Assembly: GCA_003243865.1 (NCBI GenBank)
Contig: QHBQ01000006.1
Coordinates: forward strand, 1 to 8,500
Direction of reading: 5' to 3'
DNA length: 8,500 bases
Source of the DNA: Candidatus Chloroheliales bacterium
Lineage (GTDB): Bacteria; Chloroflexota; Chloroflexia; QHBQ01
The translations under genes and the position numbers were made by a program. The notes beneath the pieces were generated by a model that searched no databases, was not told where the DNA came from, and saw only the letters and a list, made by a program, of their open reading frames with translations. Each line of letters begins with the position of its first letter. Within the stretch, counting starts at the first letter, position 1. Positions 5,687 through 8,500 of the stretch are shown piece by piece.

Positions 5687-6058
5687 TTATTGTATCCCCC
5701 TCTTTTTCTTGATGATGTCTATCGTAGCTAGTCCCTGTTCTGAGAAAATAACCGGCACTGTTGACCTCAAGGCTCCTAGAGAAGCGAGGGTTTCCACCAT
5801 TCTCCTTGGGACGGCGGAACCCCTCCCCTGTCTAAACGGACTCCTCGACTCTGGGTCGGTTGCCAGAACAAGCAGAGCATCCTCTTGAGCACGTGTCAGG
5901 TTTAGAGGATGCGGAGGTGGTGGGGACATAATGCTGTTAGCATTAGCTAGAGCGACTTCTTTGCAGAAGTTTTCCAAGCTGCGTGATACCTTAGCTGCTG
6001 CCTCTTCGAGAAGTTTGAACTGATCATCATCGAACTGGATTGTAACACTGTTGCTCAT
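5687..6058 (-). CDS. Ribbon-helix-helix-like protein with extra C-terminal domain
   Basis: The 123-residue product starts at an ATG with GAGGGG about five bases upstream. Residues 1-45 (SVTIQFDDDQFKLLEEAAAK, then SLENFCKEVAL) have the short beta strand plus two helices of CopG/DUF1778-type ribbon-helix-helix antitoxins, which dimerise and bind operator DNA. A Pro-rich linker (PPPPHP, about 45-50) leads to a second part (about 53-123) that includes RRMVETLASLGAL and IFSEQGLATI. This part could be a winged-helix-like fold, but that is a guess from pattern only. No toxin gene (GNAT, PIN, RelE or similar) is next to it. Its ATG overlaps the stop of the 55-codon frame before it (ATGA), which suggests coupled translation. 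A DNA-binding regulatory role is inferred. Confidence 0.65.
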   Translation of the reverse strand: MSNSVTIQFDDDQFKLLEEAAAKVSRSLENFCKEVALANANSIMSPPPPHPLNLTRAQEDALLVLATDPESRSPFRQGRGSAVPRRMVETLASLGALRSTVPVIFSEQGLATIDIIKKKRGIQ

Positions 6059-6222
6059 TTTTGCCCCTCGCTTTCCTTCGGCGGCTCAATGCCCAGCCAC
6101 AGCACTTCTTTGCCAAACCCTGGCATCGCTATGACTTCCAGAACATCCTCCAGATGGCTCAATGCCCAGCCACCGCACTTCTTTGCCAAACCCGCCTCAA
6201 AGTACCACGCCCGCTGCGGCAT
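6055..6222 (-). CDS. Possible 55-residue protein overlapping the RHH-like gene
   Basis: An ATG at 6222 opens a 55-codon frame that begins MPQRAWYFEAGLAKK and ends at a TGA overlapping the next gene's ATG (ATGA). An in-frame TAA lies just upstream. There is no good ribosome site before the ATG, but the YgiT-type gene ends only 21 bases upstream, so reinitiation is possible. The frame looks protein-like (aromatic-rich N-terminus, LEDVLEVIAM helix, FGKEVLWLGIEPP). It also runs across two copies of a 38-bp direct repeat, read in two different frames, and across a duplicated tail of the DUF885 gene. It may therefore be a young, repeat-born ORF or a chance frame. I recognise no family. Confidence 0.4.
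   Translation of the reverse strand: MPQRAWYFEAGLAKKCGGWALSHLEDVLEVIAMPGFGKEVLWLGIEPPKESEGQK
6083..6120. repeat. 38-bp direct repeat, copy A
   Basis: This copy differs from 6156-6193 at one base in 38. The two lie 73 bp apart, start to start. The shared sequence begins GGCTCAATGCCCAGCCAC and ends TTTGCCAAACCC. The spacing is not a multiple of three, so one reading frame crosses the copies in different phases. Confidence 0.9.
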
Positions 6223-6237
6223 CGGCCAGCATTATCC
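6156..6237. repeat. Duplicated DUF885 gene tail, copy B (82 bp)
   Basis: It aligns without gaps to 6586-6667, with about 62 of 82 bases identical by hand count. The part next to 6237 still reads, on the minus strand, MLADAAAGVVL-stop, matching the true end MLADADAGGVL-stop of the DUF885 protein. The rest matches the bases just after that stop. Its first 38 bp are also copied at 6083-6120. It begins seven bases after the end of the YgiT-type gene. Confidence 0.8.
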
Positions 6238-6243
6238 CTGCTG

Positions 6244-6540
6244 TTATGAGACTGATAGTGTCATCTGACCCGGTTCGATCTGTGAGCTGGGCGGGACTTC
6301 TGCTTGAAAACAAGCCACTTTCACAGGGCGCACGTTGTCTTTGCTTGTAGCTTGTGACCTGAGGTACGTCTTCAAATCGTCAATGCGGTGCAGTGTTTCT
6401 GCCGTCATTAGGTCAACACCACAATTCCGGCAGCTTATCATCGGCACATCCTCGATAACCACCAAGCTATCGCCTGAGCCATAGGCTTTGGTAGTCTTGC
6501 GAATGTATGCTCCCTCTTGTCCACAGTTGTCGCAAATCAT
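6244..6540 (-). CDS. YgiT-type (MqsA-like) zinc-finger protein
   Basis: The ATG at 6540 is chosen because AGGAAGAG lies just before it and the promoter's start point is only about ten bases upstream; the longer frame from 6576 would begin upstream of the -10 box. The 98-residue product begins MICDNCG and has a second C-x-x-C pair in SCRNCGVDL. With the AETLHRI segment that follows, this is the YgiT/MqsA N-terminal zinc fold used by antitoxins usually paired with MqsR-like or DUF4258 toxins. The typical family member stops after a PVxVAxF-like strand. This one has that strand (RPVKVACF) and then about 20 more polar residues. No toxin gene lies directly upstream; that position is the DUF885 gene. 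It may be an orphan antitoxin or a zinc-binding regulator. Confidence 0.8.
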   Translation of the reverse strand: MICDNCGQEGAYIRKTTKAYGSGDSLVVIEDVPMISCRNCGVDLMTAETLHRIDDLKTYLRSQATSKDNVRPVKVACFQAEVPPSSQIEPGQMTLSVS

Positions 6541-6556
6541 ATCTCTTCCTCTTGCT

Positions 6557-6562
6557 ATTATA
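6557..6562 (-). promoter_or_regulatory. Extended -10 promoter of the YgiT-type operon
   Basis: On the minus strand TATAAT (6562-6557) is preceded by TGG, an extended -10. No good -35 is present at the usual distance. The 14-base core TTGTGGTATAATAG spans 6568-6555. The start near 6550 leaves a leader of only about ten bases, just enough for the AGGA ribosome site. Confidence 0.75.
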
Positions 6563-6585
6563 CCACAATACGGCAAAAAGTGGGA

Positions 6586-6667
6586 GGCTCAATCCGCGTT
6601 TACTGCTCTTCTCTGCTAAACCTACTTCAGAGTACCCCACCCGCATCTGCATCGGCCAGCATCATCC
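6586..6667. repeat. DUF885 gene tail, copy P (parent of copy B)
   Basis: It contains the last 13 codons of the DUF885 gene, its TGA and about 40 bases of 3' flank. It is the likely original of the copy at 6156-6237. Together the two copies bracket the YgiT-type gene and its promoter as direct repeats. Confidence 0.8.
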
Positions 6668-8318
6668 GCCGCACCAGCGGCACTTGCGGTGCGCCGTAGC
6701 TGAGCAGCTTGTCGTGGAACTGCTTAAGGTCGAACTCCGCGCCCTGCTCGGCCATCAGGTCGCGACGCAGCTTGAGGATGAGCAGCTTGCCCAGGGTGTA
6801 GCCGAAGTAGAGGAAGTCGAAAGTGCCGCGCCGCGCCTCGGTGCGGGCGGGTAGCTCGTCCATGAAGGCGTGCTGCATCAGGAACTGGGTGGCCTCATCC
6901 AGGCTCATGCCCTGGCCGTGCATCTTCATCGCCACGATGTAGCGGCAGTCGCGCACCAGCGCCTGGCGCAGTTGGGCCATCCGCAGGTGGGGATCGCCCG
7001 CGCTGTAGCCCTGCTCCAACATCATCTGCTCGCAGTAGTGCGCCCAACCTTCGATGAAGGCATAGCTACCCATCATCTTGCGCAGCGGCTGGCCCTCGAT
7101 GCGGTTGGCGTGCATGAAATGCACGTAGTGGCCGGGATACGCCTCATGGATGCTGATGTCCTGCATACTGTAGTGGTCGAGGAAGCGCAGCCACTGCTCC
7201 TTCTGCGCCTCGCTCCAATCCTGCTCCACCGGGGTGACGAAGTAGTAGGAATCCACCTTCTCCTGCTCGAATGGGCCGGGCGTGTACATAAAGGCGAACG
7301 AGTAGCGCATATAGGGCGGGGTCTCGATTACCTTGCAATGCTCCGCATTGGGGATGCTGATAATATCGTGTTCGATGATGAACTGGCGGATGCGCTCCAG
7401 CTTGGCGGTGGTGTCGGCTAGCAGGCTCTCTTCAGTGCTGTGGTTGGCCGACTGCTCGACCAGCAGTTCTTCCGCCGTTTTCTTCGGGTCAATCTGCGCC
7501 GCAGTGGCCCGCAACGTCTCCTCGTTGCGCTTCAGGTCGGCCTCGCCTGCCGCGATCAGTTCGTCGAGCGATAGGTCTACCCCCTCATTGTACTTGACCA
7601 GCTGCGTGAATGCCTCGCCGCCCAGCGCGAAATCGGGGTCGGCATCGGCCAGTTTGCCTTCCAGCCAGGTGACGAACTCGCTCACCGCTTGCGCTGCCGC
7701 CGCATTGACCGGCTCGAACTCGGTAACCTGCTTGGGGTCGGCCACGTTGCGCACCGTCTCCGCGAGTTGGCCGCTCAGGAAATCCAACTGCCCGCGATAG
7801 AAGATCAACCCCTGCTCCAACCACGCCTGCGGCAGCCGCGCATCCAGGTTGGCCCGGGCCGCCGCGATTGTGGCGGGGAAGGAGCGCTCGTATTCAATCA
7901 GGCTGGCGATGCGCTCGGCCAGCGGCTTGTAGTCCTGCAAGATATAGTTGCTGACTTCAAGATACTCATTGTAGAGGATCGGCTGGCGATTGAAGAGGCG
8001 CAACTCCTCGGTTCGCTGCAACTCGGCTTGCAGGCTGAGGCGCAGCATCGTCAGGTCAAGCTGCTCGTCGGGGTCGAGACTGGGGTCAGCCTCCAGCTTG
8101 GCGGCACGTTCCAGCAGCTTGTGGCTGGCCTTGACGTGGCGGGCAATGCTTTTCGCGCTGCGGTCAGGGGCGAGGCCATCGTACTCGTGCAGCCCCAGGT
8201 AGGCGCCCATCTGCGGCGAAAACTCCAGCAGTGCGGCGATGTAGTCGTCGGCCAGCTTGCTCAGGGCAGCATTGTGGTACTGGTTGCGCAGAACGCTATT
8301 GTACTCCGGTGTCGGCAT
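6627..8318 (-). CDS. DUF885-family zinc metallopeptidase
   Basis: The 563-residue protein is of usual length for the DUF885 family, a group of putative zinc peptidases in peptidase clan MA. The key motif is H391-E-A-Y-P-G-H397, and E423-G-W-A-H-Y follows about 30 residues later. The two His and the later Glu are the expected zinc ligands, with E392 as catalytic base. The N-terminal 380 residues are mainly helical and open with a stretch typical of the family (FSPQMGAYLGLHEYDGLAPD). No signal peptide is present, so it is probably cytoplasmic. The substrate is not known. The ATG at 8318 has only a weak ribosome site (AAAGG is 15 bases away), but the frame and a good promoter support it. The 3' end is duplicated downstream. 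I see no clear terminator. Confidence 0.92.
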   Translation of the reverse strand: MPTPEYNSVLRNQYHNAALSKLADDYIAALLEFSPQMGAYLGLHEYDGLAPDRSAKSIARHVKASHKLLERAAKLEADPSLDPDEQLDLTMLRLSLQAELQRTEELRLFNRQPILYNEYLEVSNYILQDYKPLAERIASLIEYERSFPATIAAARANLDARLPQAWLEQGLIFYRGQLDFLSGQLAETVRNVADPKQVTEFEPVNAAAAQAVSEFVTWLEGKLADADPDFALGGEAFTQLVKYNEGVDLSLDELIAAGEADLKRNEETLRATAAQIDPKKTAEELLVEQSANHSTEESLLADTTAKLERIRQFIIEHDIISIPNAEHCKVIETPPYMRYSFAFMYTPGPFEQEKVDSYYFVTPVEQDWSEAQKEQWLRFLDHYSMQDISIHEAYPGHYVHFMHANRIEGQPLRKMMGSYAFIEGWAHYCEQMMLEQGYSAGDPHLRMAQLRQALVRDCRYIVAMKMHGQGMSLDEATQFLMQHAFMDELPARTEARRGTFDFLYFGYTLGKLLILKLRRDLMAEQGAEFDLKQFHDKLLSYGAPQVPLVRRMMLADADAGGVL

Positions 8319-8388
8319 GGTGGTTTTCTTCTACCTTTCAGGTGGACATACGCCAATTCGCCCTCGGCCAGCAGCGGGCGCTTTGCAG

Positions 8389-8417
8389 ATTATACGTTAG
8401 CTAAACGCTGGCGTCAA
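8389..8417 (-). promoter_or_regulatory. Promoter of the DUF885 gene
   Basis: On the minus strand TTGACG (8417-8412) and TATAAT (8394-8389) are 17 bp apart. The start would be near 8382, giving a leader of about 64 bases. The -35 box lies 25 bp from the -35 box of the divergent promoter at 8443. Confidence 0.85.
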
Positions 8418-8442
8418 TATGCCCGTGTATAGCTCAAATATC

Positions 8443-8471
8443 TTGACAAAGCTGCCAATATCACGTATACT
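8443..8471 (+). promoter_or_regulatory. Strong SigA promoter for a gene beyond the right edge
   Basis: TTGACA (8443-8448) and TATACT (8466-8471) are 17 bp apart. The start would be near 8478. The first ten bases, TTGACAAAGC, equal those of the tRNA-Glu promoter at 1865. No ribosome site or start codon is visible in the remaining bases, so the product may be a stable RNA or a gene with a longer leader. Confidence 0.8.
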
Positions 8472-8500
8472 TAGCAGCGAAGCAGTAAGATTGTAGATTT

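Noticed and set aside
6061..6350. Two 62-codon plus-strand frames over the direct repeats
   Set aside because: They are antisense to the small operon, have no ribosome sites, and arise from the repeated sequence.
6467..6652. 61-codon minus-strand frame starting in the DUF885 gene end
   Set aside because: It overlaps the DUF885 tail, the promoter and the start of the YgiT-type gene out of frame. Some likeness to the 55-codon frame is explained by the duplicated tail.
6870..8432. Several long plus-strand frames over the DUF885 gene
   Set aside because: They are antisense to a gene with intact HExxPGH and EGWAHY motifs, and their His/Leu/Val-rich products show no domain.

Overview
The window looks like chromosomal DNA from a free-living, moderately GC-rich bacterium. 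The best guess is Chloroflexota, possibly the Ktedonobacteria. This rests on the family mix (TPR lipoprotein, DUF1003, DUF885 metallopeptidase, YgiT-type zinc finger), consensus SigA/sigma-70 promoters, strong AAGGAGG-type ribosome sites, and a palindromic repeat of a style I associate with that phylum. The taxonomic call is inference and was not tested by a search.

Left part, plus strand (1-3662): the 3' part of a phospholipase D superfamily gene runs in from the left edge. A 32-codon reading frame overlaps its stop codon. A tRNA-Glu(CTC) gene follows with its own near-consensus promoter. Then come three short, probably separately transcribed genes: a DUF1003-type two-helix membrane protein, a 90-residue uncharacterised protein with a hairpin just before its ribosome site, and a 70-residue zinc protein made of four CxxCxGxG motifs as in the DnaJ zinc domain. 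A strong hairpin terminator closes this block and probably also serves the convergent gene.

Middle (3663-5686): a roughly 90-bp palindromic MITE-like repeat lies next to a minus-strand gene for a lipoprotein with twelve TPR repeats. This gene is visibly more AT-rich than the genes on either side. Its promoter overlaps a 16-bp tandem duplication. Upstream lies a stretch with only a short possible gene remnant and a second hairpin related to the first terminator.

Right part, minus strand (5687-8415): reading leftwards there is a DUF885 metallopeptidase gene, a YgiT-type zinc-finger gene, a 55-codon frame, and a ribbon-helix-helix-like protein whose ATG overlaps the stop of the 55-codon frame (ATGA). 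The last three look like one small operon with an extended -10 promoter and a 3' hairpin. Its two larger products resemble toxin-antitoxin antitoxins, but no toxin gene is recognisable. The 3' end of the DUF885 gene, including stop codon and flank, is duplicated on the far side of the YgiT gene, and part of that copy is repeated again. The small operon therefore sits in a patch of direct repeats that looks like a site of insertion or serial duplication.

Right edge: two consensus promoters point away from each other. One drives the DUF885 gene. The other points out of the window, and its -35 region shares TTGACAAAGC with the tRNA promoter.

Apart from the three-gene cluster, the genes do not form an obvious joint pathway. 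The most interesting structures are the repeat-flanked antitoxin-like operon, the shared promoter core of the two small zinc-protein genes, and the MITE-like element.
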